From assembly GCF_023499215.1 (NCBI RefSeq), contig NZ_JAKHSK010000015.1, forward strand, positions 41,654-105,653: a stretch of DNA of 64,000 nucleotides, read 5' to 3'. The stretch comes from Zunongwangia pacifica (GTDB lineage Bacteria; Bacteroidota; Bacteroidia; Flavobacteriales; Flavobacteriaceae). The notes under the pieces were generated by a model. That model worked only from the letters and a program-made list of their open reading frames with translations, was not told where the DNA came from and searched no databases. A program made the position numbers and the translations under genes. Shown here one piece after another: positions 1 through 7,757 of the stretch; the first letter of the stretch is position 1, and the number at the start of each line of letters is the position of its first letter.

Positions 1-43
1 TATTTATATGTTTCTTTAATTGAAGCATTCTCTAAAATATCCA

Positions 44-97
44 AAAAAACCTGAATTCAATTCTTGTGATTTCAACAAGAATTGAATTCAAATTTTT
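44..97. terminator. Terminator hairpin after norB
   Basis: Perfect 16-bp arms at 52-67 and 75-90 (TGAATTCAATTCTTGT and its complement) with a 7-nt loop. On the minus strand the stem follows the norB stop by about 20 nt and is followed by GGTTTTTTTGG; on the plus side there is a run of seven T. It can act as an intrinsic terminator in both directions. Confidence 0.75.
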
Positions 98-109
98 TTA
101 TTATAATCA

Positions 110-2368
110 TTATTCCAGCCTGCTTTTATTATCAGGAATATTTTTATCCTTTTTAAGACTAAATACAAAGCAAACAAAAGTTACTAAGCCTATGGCAAAA
201 ATAGTATCTCCTATCACTCTTAACCATTTAAGAACAGCCATTTCTGGTTGTTGCATAAATTCTGCCGACCTTGCATACCACATCCCGTGGTTTACACTGG
301 CTACAGTTTGTAAAAGCCCAATTGGGAGCACACTTAATACAACCATCAGCAATAAACCTATATTAATACTCCAAAACGAAAAACGAAGTAATTTATCATT
401 CCATATCTGGAAACGGTAAAGGCTGCGCAACACAAAAAGCATCAAACCAATTCCCAGCATTCCATAAACTCCAAATAAAGCGGTATGAGCATGGACGGCC
501 GTGGTATTTAAACCTTGCATATAATATAAAGCAATTGGTGGATTAATCACAAATCCAAATATTCCTGCTCCCAGAAAATTCCAGAATGCTACAGCAATTA
601 AGCAGTAAATAGGCCATTTATAATCTTTAATCCACCGGGTGGCGCGGCTTAATTTATAATTTTCATAAACCTCGTAACCAATAAGTACCAGCGGAACTAC
701 TTCTAACGCACTAAAGGTAGCACCCAGCGCCATTACCGCAGTTGGAGTCCCGCTAAAATAGAGGTGGTGAAAAGTACCTATAATCCCACCAGAAAGAAAA
801 ATAATAGTAGCTAGCAACACACTTAAAGTTGCAGTTTTTGTCCGTAACAATCCTAATCTTACAAATAGAAATACCGAGACGACCGTAGCAAAAACCTCAA
901 AAAAGCCTTCTACCCAAAGGTGAACCACCCACCACCGCCAATATTCTGCAATTGACAGATTGGTTTGTCTACCCCACATAAGCCCTGCACCATAAAATAA
1001 AGCAATAGCGGCAGAAGATACCAGAAACATAATAAGTAGATTTTTTTCTGAAGTTTTTCTTCTTAAGACCGGTATTAATGGTCTCACCATAAGCGCAAGC
1101 CACACAAAAAGGCCCACAAATAAAAATATCTGCCAAAAACGTCCCAAATCTACATACTCATAACCCTGGTGGCCAAACCAAAAGTTTTCTACTAGCCCCA
1201 GTTTCTGCATAATTCCCATCCATTGTCCTACCATAGACCCCAGTACAATAATAAGCAGGCAGATAAATAAGAAATTAACTCCAAAAACCTGGAATTTAGG
1301 GTCTTTCCCAGAAACTGCGGGGGCTATATACAGTCCCGTGGCAAGCCATGCAGTTGCGATCCATAAAATCCCCAGCTGTACGTGCCAGGTTCGGGAAATG
1401 GAATAAGGTAAAATATCAGCCAGGTCAAGACCATAAAAAGCATCGCCTTCTACCCCATAATGTGCGGTAATCACTCCAAAACTTACCTGAATAAGAATCA
1501 ATAAACTCACTACCCACATATATTTTTTTACAGCATACATCGATGAGGTAATATTTTGCCGCATTAGCGGATCTTCTTTGGGTATTTCTGGAGTTTCTTC
1601 TTCCTTAAGACGTGCATGATGAAAGATCATCACCCCCACTCCAAAAAGTAATAAAATGATACTGAATCCCGTCCAGATTATTAAATCGCCCGTAGCTTTA
1701 TTCCCAATTAAATCATCTGCCGGCCAATTATGGGTATAAGTTACTTCACTATCTGGGCGTTCTGTAATTGCAGCCCAGGATGCCCAAAAGAAAAAGGCAT
1801 TCATTTTATACATTTTATCCTGGTCTTTTATAGAATATTTTGGGATCGCGTAATCCGATCTTAATTCATCCAAATCAGGATTTCCCATAAATAGCCCCGC
1901 ATAATAATCGCTTAAAAATGCAATTGCTTTGGCTCTTAAAGGAGAAATAGTAATCGTCCTATTTTTTTCGTCATAGGTGTTTTTCCTTATTTCTAGTTGT
2001 AAGCGCTTTTGCAGTGCAGCCTGCTGCTCTTCCCCTAACTGATCATAAGCATTGCCAAAATCTTCTCTAGCCCAATGATTTAAAAAAAATAATGCTTCCC
2101 GGTGAAGCCAATCTGCCGTCCAATCTGGAGCGGTATAAGCACCATGACCCCATATTGATCCTACTTCCTGCCCGCCTATACTTTGCCAGACATTCTGCCC
2201 ATCTTTAATTTCTTGTCCATCAAAAATTTTTTCTCCATCAGTAGTTACAATTTTATTTGGTAGCGGAGGCGCTTCCTGATAAATTTTAAAGCCGTAATAG
2301 CCCAAAACTGCGAAAGATGCAATCATCACCAAAATAAAGGTGAGCCACAATTTTTTCTCTTTAGTCAT
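110..2368 (-). CDS. norB: Quinol-dependent nitric oxide reductase (qNor)
   Basis: Reduces NO to N2O at the cytoplasmic membrane, taking electrons from quinol. At 752 aa it has the length of the single-subunit qNor: an N-terminal membrane helix (about residues 8-28), a periplasmic extension of roughly 200 residues, then a 12-helix heme-copper-oxidase-like core. Visible core motifs are HLWVEGFFEVFA (FeB histidine and the glutamates typical of NOR), the paired histidines in FHHLYF, and HAHTALFG near the C-terminus for the heme ligands. It lies 83 bp downstream of ric on the same strand, so the pair is probably one transcript driven by the promoter in front of ric and terminated at 44-97. No separate norC is present, which fits the quinol type. 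Family call is secure; the quinol donor is inferred from the N-terminal extension. Confidence 0.95.
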   Translation of the reverse strand: MTKEKKLWLTFILVMIASFAVLGYYGFKIYQEAPPLPNKIVTTDGEKIFDGQEIKDGQNVWQSIGGQEVGSIWGHGAYTAPDWTADWLHREALFFLNHWAREDFGNAYDQLGEEQQAALQKRLQLEIRKNTYDEKNRTITISPLRAKAIAFLSDYYAGLFMGNPDLDELRSDYAIPKYSIKDQDKMYKMNAFFFWASWAAITERPDSEVTYTHNWPADDLIGNKATGDLIIWTGFSIILLLFGVGVMIFHHARLKEEETPEIPKEDPLMRQNITSSMYAVKKYMWVVSLLILIQVSFGVITAHYGVEGDAFYGLDLADILPYSISRTWHVQLGILWIATAWLATGLYIAPAVSGKDPKFQVFGVNFLFICLLIIVLGSMVGQWMGIMQKLGLVENFWFGHQGYEYVDLGRFWQIFLFVGLFVWLALMVRPLIPVLRRKTSEKNLLIMFLVSSAAIALFYGAGLMWGRQTNLSIAEYWRWWVVHLWVEGFFEVFATVVSVFLFVRLGLLRTKTATLSVLLATIIFLSGGIIGTFHHLYFSGTPTAVMALGATFSALEVVPLVLIGYEVYENYKLSRATRWIKDYKWPIYCLIAVAFWNFLGAGIFGFVINPPIALYYMQGLNTTAVHAHTALFGVYGMLGIGLMLFVLRSLYRFQIWNDKLLRFSFWSINIGLLLMVVLSVLPIGLLQTVASVNHGMWYARSAEFMQQPEMAVLKWLRVIGDTIFAIGLVTFVCFVFSLKKDKNIPDNKSRLE

Positions 2369-2451
2369 ATAAAAAGTTTAAAAAGAGACAAAACCAAAAG
2401 TTTTGCTTCAGATTAGGTATTTAATAAGTGAACCCAGCCAAAAAGGCTATA

Positions 2452-3180
2452 TTATTCGGAATACTGAATCGTTTTTTCTAATTGAAGGGCTTTAGGAAAC
2501 AAAATATTATTTTCCAGATGTATATGATGGTGAAGATCCTGTTCAAATTCATCTAATTTAGAGAAAAAAGCACGATAGGTATTGCAGGCACCTTCAGGTG
2601 GTGTATAGTTATTACTAAGCTTGGCAATTTTTCTTAAAATTTCGCCCGCTTCTTCGTGTTCAGCCTCCATCATTTTTATAGGATTATCTACTTTCTCAAA
2701 TTGTGGATGAGCTAATTCGGTATTCTCAGTTTTGGACTGAAGCATTTTTTTGATAAAAGGAAATAAAATGAGCTCTTCTTTTCGTAAATGCCCGCTAAGC
2801 TCTGTAGCGACCATTGCAAAAAGCGCTTGGATTTCCAGCAATTCAGGATGGCCATCACCGTGTACTTTAGCTACTTTTGTACCGTATTGCACTAACATTG
2901 GGATACTTTCTTCAACATATCTATGATGGATATTGATAATATGATCGATTAAAAAATCCAACTCCCAGTTATTATAATCTGTAGCACGATCTTTAATATG
3001 ATCAAGGTTTTGTAGATCTTGTGCTACATCTTCAAAAGAAACATTAGCACGATCACAGGCTTTTTGGATGCTAATCCCGCCACCACAGCAAAAGTCGATA
3101 TTATACTTTTTGAAAACATGTGCGGCTTTAACATTTTGAGTAACCATTTGACCTACTGTTTTTGTTTGTAACATATTCAT
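2452..3180 (-). CDS. ric: Iron-sulfur cluster repair di-iron protein (RIC/YtfE/ScdA)
   Basis: Repairs Fe-S clusters damaged by nitric oxide or oxidative stress in the cytoplasm. The N-terminal ScdA_N/DUF542 domain (residues 1-65) shows the CCGGG motif. The remainder is a hemerythrin-like four-helix di-iron domain with the expected His and Glu ligands (HHRYVEES, ELSGHLRKEE, EAEHEEAGE, HHHIHLENNILFP). 242 aa is the normal family length. It is the first gene of a probable ric-norB operon, matching its role in protecting against the NO that NorB removes. A TTATGA-N6-TCATAA palindrome lies 55 bp upstream of the ATG, so expression is probably induced by NO or low oxygen. Confidence 0.93.
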   Translation of the reverse strand: MNMLQTKTVGQMVTQNVKAAHVFKKYNIDFCCGGGISIQKACDRANVSFEDVAQDLQNLDHIKDRATDYNNWELDFLIDHIINIHHRYVEESIPMLVQYGTKVAKVHGDGHPELLEIQALFAMVATELSGHLRKEELILFPFIKKMLQSKTENTELAHPQFEKVDNPIKMMEAEHEEAGEILRKIAKLSNNYTPPEGACNTYRAFFSKLDEFEQDLHHHIHLENNILFPKALQLEKTIQYSE

Positions 3181-3206
3181 AACGATGATTTTTAAATTCT
3201 ACGTTA

Positions 3207-3252
3207 CAAAGTTGAAGAACTGCTGGCTTTTAAATTATGAGTGAACTCATAA
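3207..3252 (-). promoter_or_regulatory. Predicted CRP/FNR-type operator and promoter of ric-norB
   Basis: The palindrome TTATGAGTGAACTCATAA lies at 3235-3252. Read on the minus strand, a Bacteroidota-like -7 box CAACTTTG (TAnnTTTG with one mismatch) follows at 3207-3214 after exactly 20 nt. A start site near 3202 would place the palindrome centre at about -41.5, the class II activator position used by CRP/FNR proteins. The nos operon promoter has the same arrangement. Confidence 0.7.
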
Positions 3253-3583
3253 CAATTCTTTTAATCTAAAATATTTTAGGATAGATAGCCTAAAAGTTAT
3301 TTTGGATATTTTTAGAGCAAAAAAAATTCTGTAAACATAGCAGTAAAAGAATTGTAACCGTTCCCACTGGAGAGATGACTATCTTCCACCTTAATTCATA
3401 ATGAAACTGCTGATATACCCGAATCTTCCTGAGAAAATTATTTCATTTTCCATTGACTTGAACACAGAAGTTAAAAAATTAAATTATAAGTCAATTAGAT
3501 AACTGAGAGCTTACTGAGCAGTTAGAGTCAGCAGCTCAGTTCACTCTAAAACATCTAAAAGAAGTATATTAAAATAGTATTAG

Positions 3584-3813
3584 GGAAAAGGAAACTGCTG
3601 GAACAATGCCGAAGCGGAATCCTTTTTTAAATCTCTAAAAGTAGATTGGGTATATTGGCATAAATATAAACTTAGATCAAAGGCATAATTATCTATCTTT
3701 CATTTCAATGGAAAGAAACCTGGTACAATATCAGAAGAAGCCATTCCTATTTAGGAAACAGAACCATTAAAGAATTTGAAATAGATATGCATCATCAAAA
3801 ACTAGCAACATAG
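3584..3813 (+). pseudogene. IS3-family transposase (orfB) C-terminal remnant
   Basis: Two readable blocks of an IS3-family DDE transposase survive. The first (3584-3688) reads GKGNCWNNAEAESFFKSLK and continues to KYKLRSKA, the block normally written with D in place of the second N and containing the catalytic glutamate. A second block in another frame (about 3721-3813) reads WYNIRRSHSYLGNRTIKEFE to the natural stop. They are separated by a stop and a frame change, so the gene is dead. No inverted repeats or upstream part could be recognised. The rest of 3253-3920 holds no convincing gene. The remnant separates the norB and nos modules. Confidence 0.8.
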
Positions 3814-3920
3814 TCACTCAACTTAAAGTCCAGCTTTTTGTTGCAAGTTCATATAAAAATTCACCAAATTTTCAACTAGTTTGTTCAAGGTTTATAAGAC
3901 TTCCATCTGAGGTAGTTTAG

Positions 3921-4703
3921 CTAAAAATCTTTTTTTTCAGAAATATATTTTATTCGCCAAACCGGTAAAATAACCCAACAAATTAATACTGAAAAAGATA
4001 TGATAGTTCCTAAAGCTGTTCCAAAAAAATCTTTAAAAACAGCTCCGGTATATCCTAATAAAGCCGAGATGTCCAACTTCAGCAAAATAAGAATACGCGA
4101 AAGATCTATTGGATTAAGCATAATCGTGATTAAAGAAAACTTATCTAATGGATAATCCTGAAAATAAACTAATGCCACCAAAAAAAGTCCGTCATATACT
4201 ATAGCCATAAACAACCATAGTAGAATCGCCAACCCAAAACCTTTTATCTTGTTTTCGTTGGATAAAGCGATATTTAAAGCCAATGCGGTAAATATTAAAC
4301 TTAAAAATACTCCTGAAATTAATAGTGAGGCAAAATCCCAAATTGCACCAGATTGTAACACTCCATAAGCTATAAAAGGTAGGCCAAGGCCCAAAATAAG
4401 GCTAGTTGATAAAGATATGGCCAAACCAAAATACTGTCCTAAAAATATGCTGTTTCTACTAACTGGTAAGGCTAAAAGAAGTTCTGTAAATTCGCGCGAA
4501 TTGTAAAAATACATCACCCCAAAAATGGTACTGATAAGCGGTACTAAAATAATGATAACATTCATTAAGGTAATTACCGCATTAGACAGATCGTTATTTA
4601 AAAAAAGTAATACAACTCCTAAAAGCAAATAGAAAAAGAAGTATACGTAACTCCAGCGGCTACGGGATAAATCGTAAAAGCTATACTTTAATATTTTAAG
4701 CAT
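3921..4703 (-). CDS. nosY: NosY, ABC transporter permease for N2O reductase maturation
   Basis: Membrane partner of NosF in the ABC system that helps assemble the copper-sulfur centre of NosZ. 260 aa with about six hydrophobic segments, for example residues 18-36, 41-66, 90-115 and 130-150, and no large soluble domain, as in ABC-2 type permeases. The ATG overlaps the nosF stop by 8 bp, indicating translational coupling. It is the last gene of the nos operon; no clear hairpin follows its stop, although a T-rich stretch is present. Assignment rests on topology and operon position. Confidence 0.88.
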   Translation of the reverse strand: MLKILKYSFYDLSRSRWSYVYFFFYLLLGVVLLFLNNDLSNAVITLMNVIIILVPLISTIFGVMYFYNSREFTELLLALPVSRNSIFLGQYFGLAISLSTSLILGLGLPFIAYGVLQSGAIWDFASLLISGVFLSLIFTALALNIALSNENKIKGFGLAILLWLFMAIVYDGLFLVALVYFQDYPLDKFSLITIMLNPIDLSRILILLKLDISALLGYTGAVFKDFFGTALGTIISFSVLICWVILPVWRIKYISEKKDF

Positions 4704-5403
4704 GATTACTGGTTAAAATGTTGGCAATTGCATGTTCAAAATTTGGCTCTCCGGTTACGGTTTTTAAATCGTTCACCGTGCCTTTAAAATAAATTTTACC
4801 TTCTAGTAAAAAAATAATTCTATCTGATATTTCTTCCACAAAACTCATAATATGGGAGGTGATAAGTATGGTTTTCCCCTTTACTTTTTCTTGCTGAATA
4901 AGCTCCCTTAACCGGATAAGTGAAACAGGGTCTAGTCCAGAAGTTGGTTCATCCAGAATAATTAGAGGGCTATCAAACATAAAGCATAAAACTAAATTTA
5001 CTTTTTGCCGGCTCCCACCAGAAAGCTTACCAAGCTTTTTATCTAGATAAGGTTCTAACTTAAAAAGTTGAATTAATTCCTTATCTCGTGTGGACTGGCC
5101 ACGAAGATCCTTTACCATTTCGATAAGTTCTTTCACCTTTAAATTGCTAGGGAAATTAGCAATTTGCGGTAAATAATCGATTTTTTGTCGGTAACCATAG
5201 CGTTTATGCACTTTACTATCAATTACTTTTATTTCTCCCTGCTGTGGCAACACCATCCCTAAAATGCTTTTTATTAAAGTAGTCTTTCCAGAACCATTAG
5301 GGCCTAAGATAGCGATAATGCCTGCTTCTGTAATCTGGAGGTTTAAGCCATTTAAAACCTTTAGGTTCCCAAATTGTTTATGAAGATTTGTAATTGTTAC
5401 CAT
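4696..5403 (-). CDS. nosF: NosF, ABC transporter ATP-binding protein
   Basis: Cytoplasmic ATPase that powers the NosDFY maturation machine supplying sulfur to NosZ. 235 aa with Walker A GPNGSGKTT (about residues 34-42), signature LSGGSRQKVNL (about 128), and Walker B LIILDEPTSGLDP (about 150), followed by the switch histidine in ITSH. It overlaps nosD upstream by 7 bp and nosY downstream by 8 bp, the tight NosD-F-Y arrangement known from other denitrifiers. The C-terminal tail of some 30 residues is variable in the family. Confidence 0.93.
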   Translation of the reverse strand: MVTITNLHKQFGNLKVLNGLNLQITEAGIIAILGPNGSGKTTLIKSILGMVLPQQGEIKVIDSKVHKRYGYRQKIDYLPQIANFPSNLKVKELIEMVKDLRGQSTRDKELIQLFKLEPYLDKKLGKLSGGSRQKVNLVLCFMFDSPLIILDEPTSGLDPVSLIRLRELIQQEKVKGKTILITSHIMSFVEEISDRIIFLLEGKIYFKGTVNDLKTVTGEPNFEHAIANILTSNHA

Positions 5404-6668
5404 ACTATCTTTTTCATTTTAGGTTGTTTATCTATAAGATCTGCCGGAGTAAAAATAGGAGAGACTTTTTCTGAAAAATTAAGCAGATCAATAAACATAC
5501 TTCTTAAAAGTATAATTGCTTCAGGGGTTTTATTTACCACGTAAGAGAATAAACTTACCGGCCTAAAAGGAACATCACCAATCCCATCTTTATCCAAATC
5601 GTAACCAGAATAATTACTCCAATAATTGTTCAGAAATTCATTATTATTAAGTTTCCCGGTGTAAGCAACATCAAAAGAGTTGTATAAGAAATTGTTTCGC
5701 TTAAATTTATTATCGTAAACCGCACCACGTATTCTTACGGCATAACCATTATTTTTGAAATCATTTTCCAGAAAATCTATGCGATTAGTATTATCGGCAC
5801 TAATTGCAATGGTATTATCTTCAAAATTGTTATTTTTTAATGTTGAATCTGTTATTTCTTTAAGCAGAAGTCCGTACGAAGCACTACCCCAGTTTTTCCT
5901 GAAGTGATTATGCTGCATATCAATAAATTTTGAATACATTACTGCTACACCGGCACCATTATTTTCAAAAACGTTGGATTTATATAAATCATTATTCGAG
6001 AACATAAAATGCAGTCCATACCGTAAATTATTTTTACAGGTATTATTGATGATTTTCGATTTATCTACAAATTCAAAATAAATACCATCTCTTAAACCTT
6101 TTACCGTATTATTTTTTACAAGTATATTTTCAGATTTCCAGATATGTATACCGTTGCCAGAAGTTGCCTGTTCTTTTGAATTACTTTCAATTCTATTCCC
6201 TGAAATAATCCCTTCTGAAGATCTTTCAATTAAAATTCCAAAAAAAACATCGTCCAAAATGTTGTTTTTTAATTCAAATTTTTTGCCTTCAGAAATCAGA
6301 ATGCCTGCAAAATCCTTAGTATGACTGGTGCCTACATTGATAATTTTCAAAGCTTCAACAGAAAAATTCTCAGCCTTAATTTTTAAACCCATCCCCCCCA
6401 TTTCAGCATCAATCACCGGATAATTTTCGCCTTTTATATGTAAAGCCTTATCAATAATAACATCGTGTTCTTTATAAATTCCGTTTTTTATGAAAATAGT
6501 ATCGTTTGCTTCGGCTTGTTGAATGGCTGTCTGTAGACTATTAACTTCACAGTTTTCACAAACTATTATTTTTTGTGCTGCGATATTTTCAATCATAAAA
6601 CCAATAAGCGCAACACATAGAAATTTAGATTTCAGATAAAAAAAAACACGATGTAATTGTTTAATCAT
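5397..6668 (-). CDS. nosD: NosD, periplasmic beta-helix copper/sulfur assembly protein
   Basis: Periplasmic partner of NosFY in NosZ metal-centre assembly. An N-terminal signal segment is followed by a right-handed parallel beta-helix built of degenerate N-rich repeats (IxxNxxxxN patterns, roughly residues 60-370). I place the start at the ATG at 6668, giving 423 aa, because it overlaps the nosL stop by 8 bp and begins directly with the signal peptide (MIKQLHRVFFYL). The longer reading to 6746 would add 26 residues lying inside nosL and has no secretion logic. The C-terminus overlaps nosF by 7 bp. Confidence 0.92.
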   Translation of the reverse strand: MIKQLHRVFFYLKSKFLCVALIGFMIENIAAQKIIVCENCEVNSLQTAIQQAEANDTIFIKNGIYKEHDVIIDKALHIKGENYPVIDAEMGGMGLKIKAENFSVEALKIINVGTSHTKDFAGILISEGKKFELKNNILDDVFFGILIERSSEGIISGNRIESNSKEQATSGNGIHIWKSENILVKNNTVKGLRDGIYFEFVDKSKIINNTCKNNLRYGLHFMFSNNDLYKSNVFENNGAGVAVMYSKFIDMQHNHFRKNWGSASYGLLLKEITDSTLKNNNFEDNTIAISADNTNRIDFLENDFKNNGYAVRIRGAVYDNKFKRNNFLYNSFDVAYTGKLNNNEFLNNYWSNYSGYDLDKDGIGDVPFRPVSLFSYVVNKTPEAIILLRSMFIDLLNFSEKVSPIFTPADLIDKQPKMKKIVW

Positions 6669-7071
6669 GGTCGCTATATTTTTCTTGAAGTTCATTCCAA
6701 CTCCACAATTTTCCTGCTTTATTGCTTTTATCCTTAAATGCTGCAATGTTACCTCCCATTGGTGATTTTATACTGTCGTTTATTACAAACATCGCTTTAT
6801 AAGCATTTAGCATTTCCCCAGGATTTTTATAATCTGAAACTAGATTCGTAGCGATTGTATATTGATTTTGTAATTGATCCTGTAGCATGCACTCTATGGC
6901 ATCGTATTTATATTGTTTGCCTTTATCTGTTACCGCCTGGCTTGCAAAAGATTGGTCTACAATCGTCATTTCGCAAAAATCGCAATGATCGTTACCATAA
7001 TTAATAGCCTGCGGTTTGGTATTACAAGCGGCCAAAATCAGTAAAATGCTTATAAAAAATAGCTTTTTCAT
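6661..7071 (-). CDS. nosL: NosL, copper-binding lipoprotein
   Basis: Outer or periplasmic-side copper chaperone that delivers Cu(I) to apo-NosZ. 136 aa beginning with a lipoprotein signal (lipobox LAAC at residues 13-16). The NosL signature CDFCEMTI lies near residues 30-37, and a second conserved stretch YDAIECMLQD near 54-63 contains candidate methionine and cysteine ligands. It sits between the NosB-like membrane protein (5-bp gap) and nosD (8-bp overlap). Confidence 0.92.
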   Translation of the reverse strand: MKKLFFISILLILAACNTKPQAINYGNDHCDFCEMTIVDQSFASQAVTDKGKQYKYDAIECMLQDQLQNQYTIATNLVSDYKNPGEMLNAYKAMFVINDSIKSPMGGNIAAFKDKSNKAGKLWSWNELQEKYSDHD

Positions 7072-7076
7072 CAGTT

Positions 7077-7682
7077 TCAGTTTTTTACACGTTTAGCGGT
7101 CCACCACGAGATTAAAACGCATAACATCCCTAATAACATAAAATAAGCTCCTCCACGAGGATAAGAATGTGCCGTAAAATTCAGTATTTTTTGGGATCCA
7201 AATAGGGGTGGCTTGTAACTTAAAGGATTACCCTGAGCATCGGTTAACTTAAGAATCGCTTTAGGATCTAGATTGGTTCCATAATTGATAAGCCAGGTAT
7301 TAAAATCTATCATTCCTAATATTCCCAACACCAGCATTAAAATAAACCACCCTAAAAACCAGTTGACATTTATTTTTTTTAAATATCCTAAAATACCTAA
7401 TAAAATCCCCAACGCTGCCATAATTCCAATCACTATGGGAAATATGTTGAACTCCCACATTTCAGATGGAGTTGGTATTTTTTTCATACCGATATAATGG
7501 TTCACTCCGTCTATATTCTGGATATCGAATTCTTCTTCTCCTTGAATTCCGCCTATGTAAATATCCATTCCCAAAGGATCGGGATACTGTGGTGCCTCAA
7601 GTTGGATATTCCAAAGCGGAAATACAAAGAGGCCAAGTAATAAAGCAGAACCAATAATCATTAAAATTCCTGATTGCTTCAT
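7077..7682 (-). CDS. NosB-like membrane protein of clade II nos clusters
   Basis: A 201-aa protein with an N-terminal hydrophobic segment (residues 5-22), a 60-residue exported stretch rich in acidic residues, and three further membrane segments (about 80-100, 108-127 and 178-196). Clade II N2O reductase clusters typically carry a membrane protein called NosB between nosZ and the assembly genes; this gene occupies that slot, but I call it by position and topology, not by a recognised motif. Function is unknown; a role in electron transfer to or maturation of NosZ is inferred only. It lies 5 bp upstream of nosL and is separated from nosZ by a strong hairpin. Confidence 0.7.
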   Translation of the reverse strand: MKQSGILMIIGSALLLGLFVFPLWNIQLEAPQYPDPLGMDIYIGGIQGEEEFDIQNIDGVNHYIGMKKIPTPSEMWEFNIFPIVIGIMAALGILLGILGYLKKINVNWFLGWFILMLVLGILGMIDFNTWLINYGTNLDPKAILKLTDAQGNPLSYKPPLFGSQKILNFTAHSYPRGGAYFMLLGMLCVLISWWTAKRVKN

Positions 7683-7697
7683 GAGTAAAAGTTTTTA

Positions 7698-7729
7698 AAA
7701 AGCAGGCAAACCGCAATTTGCCTGCTTTT
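7698..7729 (-). terminator. Hairpin between nosZ and the nos assembly genes
   Basis: Perfect 13-bp arms AAAAGCAGGCAAA (7698-7710) and TTTGCCTGCTTTT (7717-7729) with a 6-nt loop, directly after the nosZ stop. The stem ends in T on the minus strand, so it may terminate some transcripts or protect the 3' end of nosZ mRNA, giving more structural enzyme than assembly proteins. Confidence 0.7.
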
Positions 7730-7757
7730 CCCTCTAACTAAATTTCAACAAATTAGA

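Noticed and set aside
5397..6746. Longer NosD start at 6746
   Set aside because: The extra residues lie inside nosL; the ATG at 6668 gives an immediate signal peptide and the usual 8-bp overlap.
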